This document shows, in pieces, positions 57,189 through 64,000 of a stretch of DNA of 64,000 bases. The DNA is from Rhodospirillum sp. (GTDB lineage: Bacteria; Pseudomonadota; Alphaproteobacteria; Rhodospirillales; Rhodospirillaceae). Numbering within the stretch: position 1 is the stretch's first letter; each line of letters opens with the position of its first letter. The notes beneath the pieces are model-generated. The model did no database searches, had not been told where the DNA came from, and saw nothing but the letters and a program-made list of their open reading frames with translations. Both the position numbers and the translations under genes were made by a program. Location: NCBI GenBank assembly GCA_021741145.1, contig JAIOYK010000020.1, positions 17,465-81,464 of the forward strand, read 5' to 3'.

Positions 57189-57818
57189 ATGGCTTGGGAC
57201 CGCAATCAGATGGCCGCGCGGGCGGCGCGAGAGCTTCAGGACGGCTGGTATGTCAACCTGGGCATCGGCATCCCCACCCTGGTGTCCAACTACATCCCCG
57301 AGGGCGTAAACGTCACCCTGCAGTCGGAAAACGGTATGCTGGGCATGGGGCCTTTCCCCATTGAGGGCGAGGAGGATGCCGACCTGATCAACGCCGGCAA
57401 GCAAACCATCACCGAACTGCCCCATTCCGCCTATTTCGACAGCGCCACGTCCTTTGGCATGATTCGGGGCGGCAAGATCGCCATGGCTATCCTGGGCGCC
57501 ATGGAAGTGGCCGAGAATGGCGATCTGGCGAACTGGATGATCCCTGGTAAGCTGGTCAAGGGCATGGGTGGCGCCATGGACCTGGTCGCGGGCGTGGGGC
57601 GTGTCGTGGTCGTCATGGACCACACCAACAAGCACGGCGAGTCCAAGGTCCTGACGGAATGCACCCTACCCCTGACCGGCAAGGGCGTGGTCGACCGGAT
57701 CATCAGCAACCTGGGTGTGCTGGACGTGGTCGAAGGGGGGTTGAAAATCATCGAGGTCGCCGATGGCGTCACCGAGGATGAACTGCGTGCGGCGACCGCC
57801 GCGACCATTGTCAACTGA
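57189..57818 (+). CDS. scoB: Succinyl-CoA:3-ketoacid CoA-transferase subunit B
   Basis: A 209-aa subunit containing the catalytic Glu in [35 protein letters not shown] and [10 protein letters not shown]...[15 protein letters not shown] are conserved. GGAGGGTACGGAT ribosome site. The pair likely mediates acetoacetate use or PHB-derived ketone metabolism. Confidence 0.95.
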   Translation: MAWDRNQMAARAARELQDGWYVNLGIGIPTLVSNYIPEGVNVTLQSENGMLGMGPFPIEGEEDADLINAGKQTITELPHSAYFDSATSFGMIRGGKIAMAILGAMEVAENGDLANWMIPGKLVKGMGGAMDLVAGVGRVVVVMDHTNKHGESKVLTECTLPLTGKGVVDRIISNLGVLDVVEGGLKIIEVADGVTEDELRAATAATIVN

Positions 57819-57843
57819 CTGTCATCCCTATCGAATAGCGAGG

Positions 57844-57870
57844 AAGGGCGGTCACTTGGCCGCCCTTTTT
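57844..57870 (+). terminator. Rho-independent terminator of scoAB
   Basis: AAGGGCGG-TCACTTGG-CCGCCCTTTTT, 26 nt after the scoB stop. Confidence 0.9.
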
Positions 57871-57920
57871 CAAGATCTCCCTTATGTCCATCCCCAGTCC
57901 AATGAAGGTAAAGAGATCCC

Positions 57921-59234
57921 ATGGAGCGAACCATTCTGCGAGCCCGGGTCTTAACCTTCCATCGAACACCCCAGGGGGTGAGGGACGAGGGGGCCTATAC
58001 CTACCTGGAGGATGGTGCGATCACCATCGAGGAGGGCCTCGTCACGGCCCTTGGAGACTACGCCGCCACCGCCACCGTCGGCGCGCGGGTGGTCGATCAC
58101 AGGCCCCATCTGATCCTGCCCGGTTTCATCGACACCCATGTCCATTATGTTCAGAGCCAGATTCTGGCGTCATACGCGGGATCCCTTCTGGAATGGCTGG
58201 AAACGTACACCTTCCTCGAGGAGCAGAAGTTCGCGGAACCCGATCACGCCGCACGGATAGCGGCCTGCTTTTTCGACGAACTGGCGCGCCATGGCACCAC
58301 CACCGCGGCCACCTATGGGTCCATGCACGCGGCTTCGGTCGACGCCTTCTTCGCCGAGGCGGAACGGCGCGACCTGCGCATGATTTGCGGCAAGGTCATG
58401 ATGGATCGGGAAGCGCCGGACGCCCTGCGCGACACGGCCCAGTCCGCCCATGACGACAGCAAGGCCTTGATCGAACGGTGGCATGGGCGGGGCAGGGGGC
58501 TCTACGCCATCACGCCCCGCTTCGCCATCACCTCCACCCCAGCCCAGCTCGAGGCCGCGGGAGCCCTGCTTTCCGCCTATCCAGACTGCTACCTGCAAAC
58601 GCATCTAGGGGAAAACGCCGCGGAAATCCGCTATTCCCTGGAGTTGTATCCCATGGCCCGCGATTACACGGGCATTTATGAAAGCTTCGACCTGCTCGGA
58701 CCCAAGACCCTCCTGGGGCATTGCATCCACTTGACGGAGCGGGAAGTGGGTCTGCTCGCGGAGACCCGATCCGTCGCCGTTTTTTGTCCCACGTCCAACC
58801 TCTTCCTCGGCAGTGGTTTGTTTGACAGGACCCGATTGCAAACGGCGGGCGTTCGGATCGGTCTGGCCACGGACGTGGGCGGCGGGACAAACTTTGGCCT
58901 GCTGCGGACTCTGGACGAGGGGTACAAGGTCCTTCAACTCCGGGGGGAGCGCATGGATCCCTTCCAATCCTTTCACATGGCGACGCGGGGCAACGCCGAG
59001 GCCTTGGGTCTGGCCGACAGGATCGGCTCCATCGCGGCGGGTATGGAGGCGGATCTGGTTGTCCTTGACGCCAGCGCCACTCCGGCCATGACCCTGCGGA
59101 TGGAGACGGTCACCACCCTTGCCGAGGAGTTGTTCCTGATACAAACCCTGGGGGATGACCGATCCGTGGTGGAAACCTATGGCGCGGGCCGCCCTCTCAA
59201 GAGCGCCAGCGCTTTCCCCAGAGCATCGCGGTAG
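57921..59234 (+). CDS. guaD: Guanine deaminase
   Basis: A 437-aa amidohydrolase converting guanine to xanthine and ammonia. PGFIDTHVHYVQSQIL carries the metal His pair, FFDELARHGTTTAATYGS...HA is typical of GuaD, then THLGENAAEI and GHCIHLTERE (metal His), FCPTSNLFLGSGLF and ATDVGGGTNFGLL (catalytic Asp). Its 3' end overlaps the convergent DUF2066 gene by 58 nt. Confidence 0.94.
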   Translation: MERTILRARVLTFHRTPQGVRDEGAYTYLEDGAITIEEGLVTALGDYAATATVGARVVDHRPHLILPGFIDTHVHYVQSQILASYAGSLLEWLETYTFLEEQKFAEPDHAARIAACFFDELARHGTTTAATYGSMHAASVDAFFAEAERRDLRMICGKVMMDREAPDALRDTAQSAHDDSKALIERWHGRGRGLYAITPRFAITSTPAQLEAAGALLSAYPDCYLQTHLGENAAEIRYSLELYPMARDYTGIYESFDLLGPKTLLGHCIHLTEREVGLLAETRSVAVFCPTSNLFLGSGLFDRTRLQTAGVRIGLATDVGGGTNFGLLRTLDEGYKVLQLRGERMDPFQSFHMATRGNAEALGLADRIGSIAAGMEADLVVLDASATPAMTLRMETVTTLAEELFLIQTLGDDRSVVETYGAGRPLKSASAFPRASR

Positions 59235-60013
59235 ATAGCGTCAAAGCTGGTGGCCCGTTCCTCCCAACTGGCGTCCTGCCCATGGCGCCAGCGGCCCGTC
59301 CAAGTTAGGGCATCGGGATTCCAGGTCAAATCCCCGGAAAGGATCTGACTGTCCGGCATCGCGTCGTCCGATGGAATCGAGGAGGAAGAGGGAAGTTTGA
59401 CGACCAATCCGCGCTTCCAGGCTGCTTCGAGGATCGCCTCCCGGTGACCCTGCCCGGAGGTGCCGTCCATGGTCACCGGATACCGCCGGTCCCCATAGTG
59501 GACCTTAACGACAAGGAGAAGGGGGGGGCGGGACTCCCGCCAGGGGGTGAACCCAAGACGGGTGATCACCGCGTCCACTTGGGTCGGATCGAAAACAACG
59601 GTCAAATCATAGGGACGGTCCCGGGATCCCTGTTCGTCATGGACGGGGATGCTTTCCATGCGGTCGTGGTAGGAATACTCAACGACCATTCCTCCCACAT
59701 CCGCCTCCACCTCCCCCAGACCGGAGGCCTTCAAAATATCCGGCGCTCCCGAGACTTTCACCAGGACATCCTCCAAGCACTGGGGCAGGGCCGGATCCCG
59801 GGTTTCCGCCCGCCGTCCGGTGACGATGGTGCGTCCCGTATAAAGCGCCGTTTGGACATCCGACATGGGTGCATTGGCGACGGCCAAGGTGACGGGGAAC
59901 CAAACCCATGTGACCGATGCCAGACCGACAAGCCCAAGCAGGACGACGATGGTTGAGGTTGGCCAACCGATCCTGTTCTTCCCCGTCGCTCGCATCCGTC
60001 TTCCCCTTCCCAT
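59177..60013 (-). CDS. DUF2066 domain protein, signal-anchored
   Basis: About 278 aa: N-terminal membrane anchor or signal (TSTIVVLLGLVGLASVTWVWF) and DUF2066-type core YTGRTIVTGRRAETRDPALPQCLEDVLVKVSG. GGAGAGG six nt upstream supports ATG 60013 over 60028. Function unknown; family mostly in proteobacteria. Convergent overlap with guaD and divergent from cheZ. Confidence 0.8.
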   Translation of the reverse strand: MGRGRRMRATGKNRIGWPTSTIVVLLGLVGLASVTWVWFPVTLAVANAPMSDVQTALYTGRTIVTGRRAETRDPALPQCLEDVLVKVSGAPDILKASGLGEVEADVGGMVVEYSYHDRMESIPVHDEQGSRDRPYDLTVVFDPTQVDAVITRLGFTPWRESRPPLLLVVKVHYGDRRYPVTMDGTSGQGHREAILEAAWKRGLVVKLPSSSSIPSDDAMPDSQILSGDLTWNPDALTWTGRWRHGQDASWEERATSFDAIYRDALGKALALLRGRPAP

Positions 60014-60099
60014 GGTTCGCCTCTCCATCCTATCAGCCGTCCGAGCATGGTAAAAAAGCTATCAAAGGTCCGTTCCTTTTGACCTTGGGCAATGGTACT

Positions 60100-60131
60100 C
60101 TCGCCCATTCGAACAAACCAGGATGGGCGAG
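60100..60131. other. Inverted repeat upstream of cheZ
   Basis: CTCGCCCAT...ATGGGCGAG with a 14-nt loop, between the DUF2066 and cheZ starts. Could be an operator for a divergent pair or a stem in the cheZ leader. Confidence 0.55.
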
Positions 60132-60180
60132 TATTTCCATCGGGTTTTTAATCGGTTAGGACAGGGTAAGGATAATCAGC

Positions 60181-60939
60181 ATGGCAACGGATCGCCCCCA
60201 CAGAACATTTGCGATCGAAAGATACATGCAGCGGCAGGCCGCGACCCATTCCCTGGCCATGGACGAAGCCGCCATGGAAGCAGCGGGTGATGGCGCCGCG
60301 ATTCCCGCCAGCGTGCTCTCTCAAATTATGTCTGAAATCAAAGCATTGCGCAGTGAGGTAAAGTTTTTCAAGGCCCATCGGGGTGGTCCGGAACAGCCGC
60401 CCGGTGATGCCGACGAAGCCCAACTTCTGCGGATCGAAATCGCCCGGATGATCCGCTCCTTGGCCGCGGCGAAGCGTGAGATCGCCGAGATCAAACACCC
60501 CATGTCCGACGAGGATCGCGTTCAACAAGCCACGAACGAACTGGACGCCATCGTTGGCGCGACGGAAAAGGCGACACACACCATCCTTGACGCGGCCGAA
60601 CGCATCAACGAGCAGGCCAACAAGATTCTCGAAACCGGGGGCGATGACGATGAGCTTTCCCCCTACGCCCACAATATCTGCAACCAAGTCGATATTATTT
60701 TTGAATCCTGCAATTTTCAGGATATCACGGGTCAGCGCATCACACGCGTCGTCAAGACCTTGAATTTTATCGAGGAACGGGTAAAAAAAATCATCGCCGA
60801 TTGGGGTGTCGAAGCCTTCTCCGACCTGCCTATTCCGACCACGGATATGGAAATGCACGCCACGGACGATCTGGTCAATGGTCCGCAGATCGAAGCGGTC
60901 GCCCTGTCCCAGGATGATATCGACGCCCTGTTCGGCTAA
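60181..60939 (+). CDS. cheZ: Protein phosphatase CheZ
   Basis: A 252-aa CheY-P phosphatase of chemotaxis signalling. ESCNFQDITGQRITRVV contains the Asp and Gln of the phosphatase site (E. coli AQDFQDLTGQ); DAAERINEQANKIL helices precede it. C-terminal LSQDDIDALFG is the CheY-binding tail, also used by FliM-type proteins. AAGGATAATCAGC ribosome site. Stands apart from any visible che or flagellar operon. Confidence 0.92.
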   Translation: MATDRPHRTFAIERYMQRQAATHSLAMDEAAMEAAGDGAAIPASVLSQIMSEIKALRSEVKFFKAHRGGPEQPPGDADEAQLLRIEIARMIRSLAAAKREIAEIKHPMSDEDRVQQATNELDAIVGATEKATHTILDAAERINEQANKILETGGDDDELSPYAHNICNQVDIIFESCNFQDITGQRITRVVKTLNFIEERVKKIIADWGVEAFSDLPIPTTDMEMHATDDLVNGPQIEAVALSQDDIDALFG

Positions 60940-60985
60940 ATCGAAAAAAGGACCACCGCCAAAAAATGGGAAGGGGGGAACCCTC

Positions 60986-61267
60986 ATGGGGAACAGGCCG
61001 ATGACCCGCGTAACGCGACGATTCGTAGTCGGAATGGCGATGCTGTCCCTGGGAAGCCTTGGGGCCTGTTCCTACGTCAGTGCCTTCGCCGCCGTTCAAG
61101 ACATGATGGGAGAGGCCGGGACGGAAGGGAACCGCACCCAGGAAGCCTGCGCCAGAGCCCGGACGAACATGATCAATGCCGCCGATCCGGTGGAAGCCCG
61201 GCAGTGGGAAATTCTCATGGAAGATCTGGATTGTCCCACGCAGCGGGAATTTTTGGAGCGGAACTAG
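60986..61267 (+). CDS. Small lipoprotein, unknown function
   Basis: A 93-aa protein with a lipoprotein signal: RRFVVGMAMLSLGSLGACSY, lipobox LGAC with Cys near residue 28. Two further Cys (EACARAR; LDCPTQ) may form a disulfide. AAGGGGGGAACCCTC ribosome site. Not recognised; it is 46 nt downstream of cheZ and may be cotranscribed with it. Confidence 0.7.
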   Translation: MGNRPMTRVTRRFVVGMAMLSLGSLGACSYVSAFAAVQDMMGEAGTEGNRTQEACARARTNMINAADPVEARQWEILMEDLDCPTQREFLERN

Positions 61268-61518
61268 CGCAAATCTCGATCAATGTGAAACAGATTGCCA
61301 CGGGCGGAAGATTTGCCTTCGGCGTGACGCTTTCCTTCAAGATCAGAATATCCTAGAGCAATTTGAGTGAAATGTGGATGGGACTTGGATCTTCGGCCCC
61401 TTTCCGCTCCACCTCCTGGGAATCGTAACCACTTGTTTACCCGCTTGGGTGATCTTCACGGAAATGGGGTTTGTTCCCTTGTCGAGATAAGTATTAAAAA
61501 GCCGGGAAAGACAAGACC
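61268..61518. other. 251-nt intergenic region upstream of the SPOR lipoprotein
   Basis: No CDS. A short TAGAGCAATTTGAGTGAAATG motif at about 61355-61376 looks like a decayed end of an alphaproteobacterial palindromic repeat; otherwise nothing recognised. Confidence 0.35.
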
Positions 61519-62613
61519 ATGAACCGAGATCTTCACGGAATCCGCGATGGGAAACGTCGTCTGGCCGGTGGCTTAACCGCCCTGTTGCTGGCGTCCTCCA
61601 TGTTGGCCGCTTGCGCGGATAGCGGAGGATCCATGTCGTCTGGCGGACAGGTGGGCGCACCGGACCAGACGACCATGAAGGGCACCATGCCTCCAGCGGC
61701 CCTGCCCATCTACGCCGTGGGCGACAGCTATACCTTCGACAACCCCGAGGAAATCTGGACGGTGGCCGGGTTCGACGAAAAGGGCCGTCTGGTCTGGCGC
61801 AGTTCCCTTGGGTCCGAGCGGGTCTCCAGCATCGATCCCATTCTACCCAGTTTGAAGCATGTTTCCGCGGACGGGAGGGGTATTACCCGTATTATCAATC
61901 GTGAGAATGAGCTGTTTCCCCTGCGCTTGGGAGCCACGACAAAGTTCTCCGAATCCGCGGGAATGGATGAACCCCCCTACAGCAAATCCTATGAATGGTC
62001 CTGCGAGGTGGACAAGGAAGACCGGGTGGAGGTGCCCGCCGGGACCTTCGATACCTTCCGCGTCGACTGCGAACGGGACGATGGCCTGGGCGTCATTTCC
62101 CACTACGCGCCTGATGTGGGCTATGTGATCAAGCGGGAAATCGCCATGCTTGGCCAACCGTCGGAAGTTCGGTCCCTGGTGGCCAGTTCCAGGGGAAGTG
62201 GAAGCAGCACGGCGCCCGCCTCCCTTCCCGCCTCCCCGAGCATGACCGCCGAGCCGCTCGCCGCCCCCCTGTCCGCCGCGCCAGCGCCCGCGGCGCAGAC
62301 CTCCATGGCGCCCGCGGCGCAGACCTCCATGGCGCCCGCGGCGCAGGCCCCCATGGCGCCCGCCGGGGCCGTCGGTCTACAACTCGCCGCCTATAAAAGC
62401 GAAGCCATGGCGCGCACTGGTTGGGGCAAGCTTGTTCAATCGAACGGCGCGGTCCTGAACGGTTTGAGCCCGGCCATCAAACGTGTTGAAATCCCCGGAA
62501 AGGGGACATTCTACCGTCTGTTCGCCACTCCCCTTACACCAGACCAGGCCAAGGTCCTTTGCGCCCGCTTGCCGGACCTGAAGGGGCATTGCAGCATCGC
62601 CCCGTTGAATTAA
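61519..62613 (+). CDS. SPOR-domain lipoprotein
   Basis: A 364-aa outer-membrane lipoprotein candidate: lipobox SSMLAAC (Cys near residue 32), a middle domain (about 60-225, IYAVGDSYTFDNPEEIWTVAG; VPAGTFDTFRVDCERDD) with no known name, an Ala/Pro/Met-rich repeat linker, and a C-terminal SPOR domain (about 287-364, VGLQLAAYKSEAMARTGWG...). GGGAAAG ribosome site. Likely targeted to septal peptidoglycan. Confidence 0.82.
   Translation: MNRDLHGIRDGKRRLAGGLTALLLASSMLAACADSGGSMSSGGQVGAPDQTTMKGTMPPAALPIYAVGDSYTFDNPEEIWTVAGFDEKGRLVWRSSLGSERVSSIDPILPSLKHVSADGRGITRIINRENELFPLRLGATTKFSESAGMDEPPYSKSYEWSCEVDKEDRVEVPAGTFDTFRVDCERDDGLGVISHYAPDVGYVIKREIAMLGQPSEVRSLVASSRGSGSSTAPASLPASPSMTAEPLAAPLSAAPAPAAQTSMAPAAQTSMAPAAQAPMAPAGAVGLQLAAYKSEAMARTGWGKLVQSNGAVLNGLSPAIKRVEIPGKGTFYRLFATPLTPDQAKVLCARLPDLKGHCSIAPLN
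62284..62355 (+). repeat. 24-bp tandem repeat, three copies, in the SPOR lipoprotein gene
   Basis: GCGCCCGCGGCGCAGACCTCCATG starts at 62284, 62308 and 62332 (third copy varies), giving (APAAQTSM) repeats in the linker. Confidence 0.9.
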
Positions 62614-62718
62614 TATAATCCCAACCGGCTCCCCGGCCCCGTTCTCCTGCCCCGTTTCTGGGGTATCCATTGGGGTTTCTGGGGAACCGGGCGGGGGAAC
62701 AATAGGAGTTTCGGATCC

Positions 62719-63174
62719 ATGCGTGCCCCCGCCGTTCTAGCTTTTCTTATCGTTGTCCTGGCGTCCAGCCTGGTCATCGGCTGGTTCTGGGCGGATCAAA
62801 GACTCTCCGAGAAGGACCGTATGGTGGATTACCTGCTGTCCGATGTGGATCAGATGCGGACGGACAACACCCGTCTGGGCGAAGAGAACGCTCAATTGAG
62901 CCGGGAAATCGAATCCCTTTCCGTGCAGGTGGACACCTTGAAAGCGGATGTCGCCACCGCCAAGAAGGAAGCCGACGCAACCCTGGTGCCTCAGGAGATC
63001 GGAAGCAACGCGGATTTCCCCATCGAACGGGGCATGGCCAAGGGCGGTGAGAGCGTCGAGACTTTCGCCAAGCGGGAAGGGACCTCCATCGAGGTTCTGA
63101 GGGCCCTAAATCCCTGGCTCGATCCCAAACAGCCCCTCAAAAAGTTCCAAACCCTCTGGTTGCCGATCAAATGA
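62719..63174 (+). CDS. Membrane-anchored coiled-coil protein with LysM-like tail
   Basis: A 151-aa protein: N-terminal helix (AVLAFLIVVLASSLVIGWFWAD), coiled coil (about 45-90, TRLGEENAQLSREIESLSVQVDTLKADV) and a C-terminal LysM-like stretch (GGESVETFAKREGTSIEVLRALNPWL...FQTLWLPIK) lacking some consensus residues. TAGGAG ribosome site. Periplasmic side, probable peptidoglycan contact. Confidence 0.7.
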   Translation: MRAPAVLAFLIVVLASSLVIGWFWADQRLSEKDRMVDYLLSDVDQMRTDNTRLGEENAQLSREIESLSVQVDTLKADVATAKKEADATLVPQEIGSNADFPIERGMAKGGESVETFAKREGTSIEVLRALNPWLDPKQPLKKFQTLWLPIK

Positions 63175-63404
63175 CGGGGCATAACTCTTCCGGATTCGCT
63201 TGGCTTTTCGTGATCGCTGAACAGGATACCGCACCGCACAGTCTGGCGGCGTCCCTGGGATCCTGGGGGTCCACTGGTTTTCATCCGATACGCGTCTTAC
63301 ACTGATCCCAAAAGAATCAATCGGAAGAGAGTCGGGTGAGCGCGGATAACCGGGCTTCCTGTCTCGATAGATTTCCAAAATTTGGAAGGTGGGAGGGCTT
63401 TATC

Positions 63405-63842
63405 ATGCCGAACAGACGTCTGCGGGATGTCCTCAGCGACCATCCCATTGTTCGCTTGGCGTTGACCGACACCGTCCGCACCGCGGCGGAGGCCATGGCG
63501 GAACACCACATCGGGTCCGTTCTCGTTGTCGAGGACGACCGGTTGGCGGGTATCTTCACCGAGCGGGATGTCATCGAACGGGTGGTGGCCAAGGGCCTGG
63601 ACCCCGAAGCGCTCACCTTGGCGGAGGTAATGACCCCCGATCCGGTTTCCGTGACCGATGGCGCCACCGTCATGCGTGCCTTACACGCCATGCGGGATGG
63701 CGGTCTGCGACACTTGCCGGTGACCGATGACCAGGCCCATGTGGTGGGGATCGTCTCCATGCGGGACTTCGTCGATGACGAGGTCAAATCCTATGACCAC
63801 GAGATGGAATTTCGCCAAACCCTGACCGAGCGGATCGGCTAG
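63405..63842 (+). CDS. Tandem CBS-domain protein
   Basis: A 145-aa protein of two CBS domains (about 15-70 and 78-135): AAEAMAEHHIGSVLVVEDDRLAGIFTERDV and VMRALHAMRDGGLRHLPVTDDQAHVVGIVSMRDFV. CBS pairs bind adenosyl ligands (ATP, AMP, SAM); partner unknown. Start MPNRRLRDVL with GGGAGG eight nt upstream; the frame extends to 63336. Confidence 0.85.
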   Translation: MPNRRLRDVLSDHPIVRLALTDTVRTAAEAMAEHHIGSVLVVEDDRLAGIFTERDVIERVVAKGLDPEALTLAEVMTPDPVSVTDGATVMRALHAMRDGGLRHLPVTDDQAHVVGIVSMRDFVDDEVKSYDHEMEFRQTLTERIG

Positions 63843-63892
63843 GGCGGGGGCGCGTTCAAAATATTTGGCTCAATTCGCGTTTCGTAGGTGTA

Positions 63893-64000
63893 TCACGCGC
63901 CCATGGCAGCCGCGATGCATCGCCGTGGGGTTGGATTGGCGCTGAGAGCGACGAGATGGAACCACTTCAGATAGCTGGTCAGGTATTTTGTGGCGATGCC
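63893..64000 (-). CDS. C-terminus of a probable IS1595-family transposase, cut by the window edge
   Basis: 35 codons and a stop run leftward from the edge: GIATKYLTSYLKWFHLVALSAN followed by a variable basic tail. G-I-A-T-K-Y-L-x-x-Y-L-x-W resembles the C-terminal signature of IS1595/ISXO2-like transposases. Bulk of the gene lies outside. No terminal inverted repeat could be confirmed in the 50 nt downstream. Confidence 0.5.
   Translation of the reverse strand, partial: GIATKYLTSYLKWFHLVALSANPTPRRCIAAAMGA

Overview
This is about 64 kb of high-GC, gene-dense chromosome from an alphaproteobacterium, most likely of the Rhodospirillales (Rhodospirillum/Magnetospirillum-like). That placement is my inference from protein style and gene order: dgt-argS-SPOR-nagZ-M50-scpAB-tatABC-serS-surE-pcm-nlpD-like followed by yajC-secDF, plus TrmFO, a DUF4170 protein, Mth938-like and NDUFAF6-like complex I assembly candidates, and a CheZ of alphaproteobacterial type. 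I see no rRNA operon, prophage, CRISPR array or complete insertion sequence. Most of the window is vertically inherited core genome.

Layout. 1-4.4 kb: 3' part of ilvD, a DUF4870-like membrane protein, xthA, an exported HExxH-type protein and erpA. 4.6-11.9 kb: one tight operon, dgt-argS-SPOR-nagZ-M50 protease-scpA-scpB, with overlapping start and stop codons. 11.9-18.2 kb: a 35-aa membrane microprotein candidate, tatABC, serS, surE, pcm and an NlpD/DipM-like LysM-LytM lipoprotein. 18.2-22.5 kb: DUF815 ATPase (opposite strand), then yajC-secD-secF. 22.5-29.1 kb: a 28-bp tandem hairpin repeat, the Mth938-like gene, then a block of unrelated genes (nitrilase-family hydrolase, exported alpha/beta hydrolase, membrane-anchored AraC regulator, GNAT, sodB) separating it from the squalene/phytoene-synthase-like gene; then an orphan 71-aa exported peptide. 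29.2-35.2 kb: trmFO, membrane rhodanese, a duplicated DUF4170 protein, and a coupled unit of an unknown membrane/coiled-coil protein, DUF1007 and a NicO-type nickel/cobalt transporter; then flavin reductase and RidA. 35.2-42.1 kb (minus strand): 2OG-Fe(II) oxygenase, a very large patatin-like protein, SRPBCC protein, uvrA. 42.5-48.1 kb: branched-chain amino-acid ABC operon livHMGF plus a small membrane protein and livK, sitting between uvrA and ssb, which are classically neighbours. 48.2-54 kb: ssb, a 1.3-kb degraded intergenic region (dispersed palindromic repeat, EAL-domain relic), gyrA, coaD and a periplasmic cyclophilin. 54.3-64 kb: glucan biosynthesis protein, tRNA-Lys, scoAB, guanine deaminase, DUF2066, cheZ, two lipoproteins, a coiled-coil/LysM-like protein, a CBS protein and the C-terminus of a probable IS1595-family transposase at the right edge.

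How the genes fit together: the left half is largely envelope and growth machinery (protein export by Tat and Sec-DF, septal peptidoglycan handling by SPOR/NagZ/NlpD-like, chromosome condensation by ScpAB, tRNA charging). The right half mixes DNA repair and topology (uvrA, ssb, gyrA), nutrient import (liv), metal transport and ketone-body/purine catabolism (scoAB, guaD). No single clearly new multi-gene system stands out. The most unusual signals are repeat structures: a composite palindromic repeat present twice, 28-bp hairpin repeats after secF, a 27-bp repeat that writes both the GyrA tail and the coaD start region, and a perfect palindrome inside the AraC-type gene. Several small or uncharacterised genes are tightly coupled to known systems.
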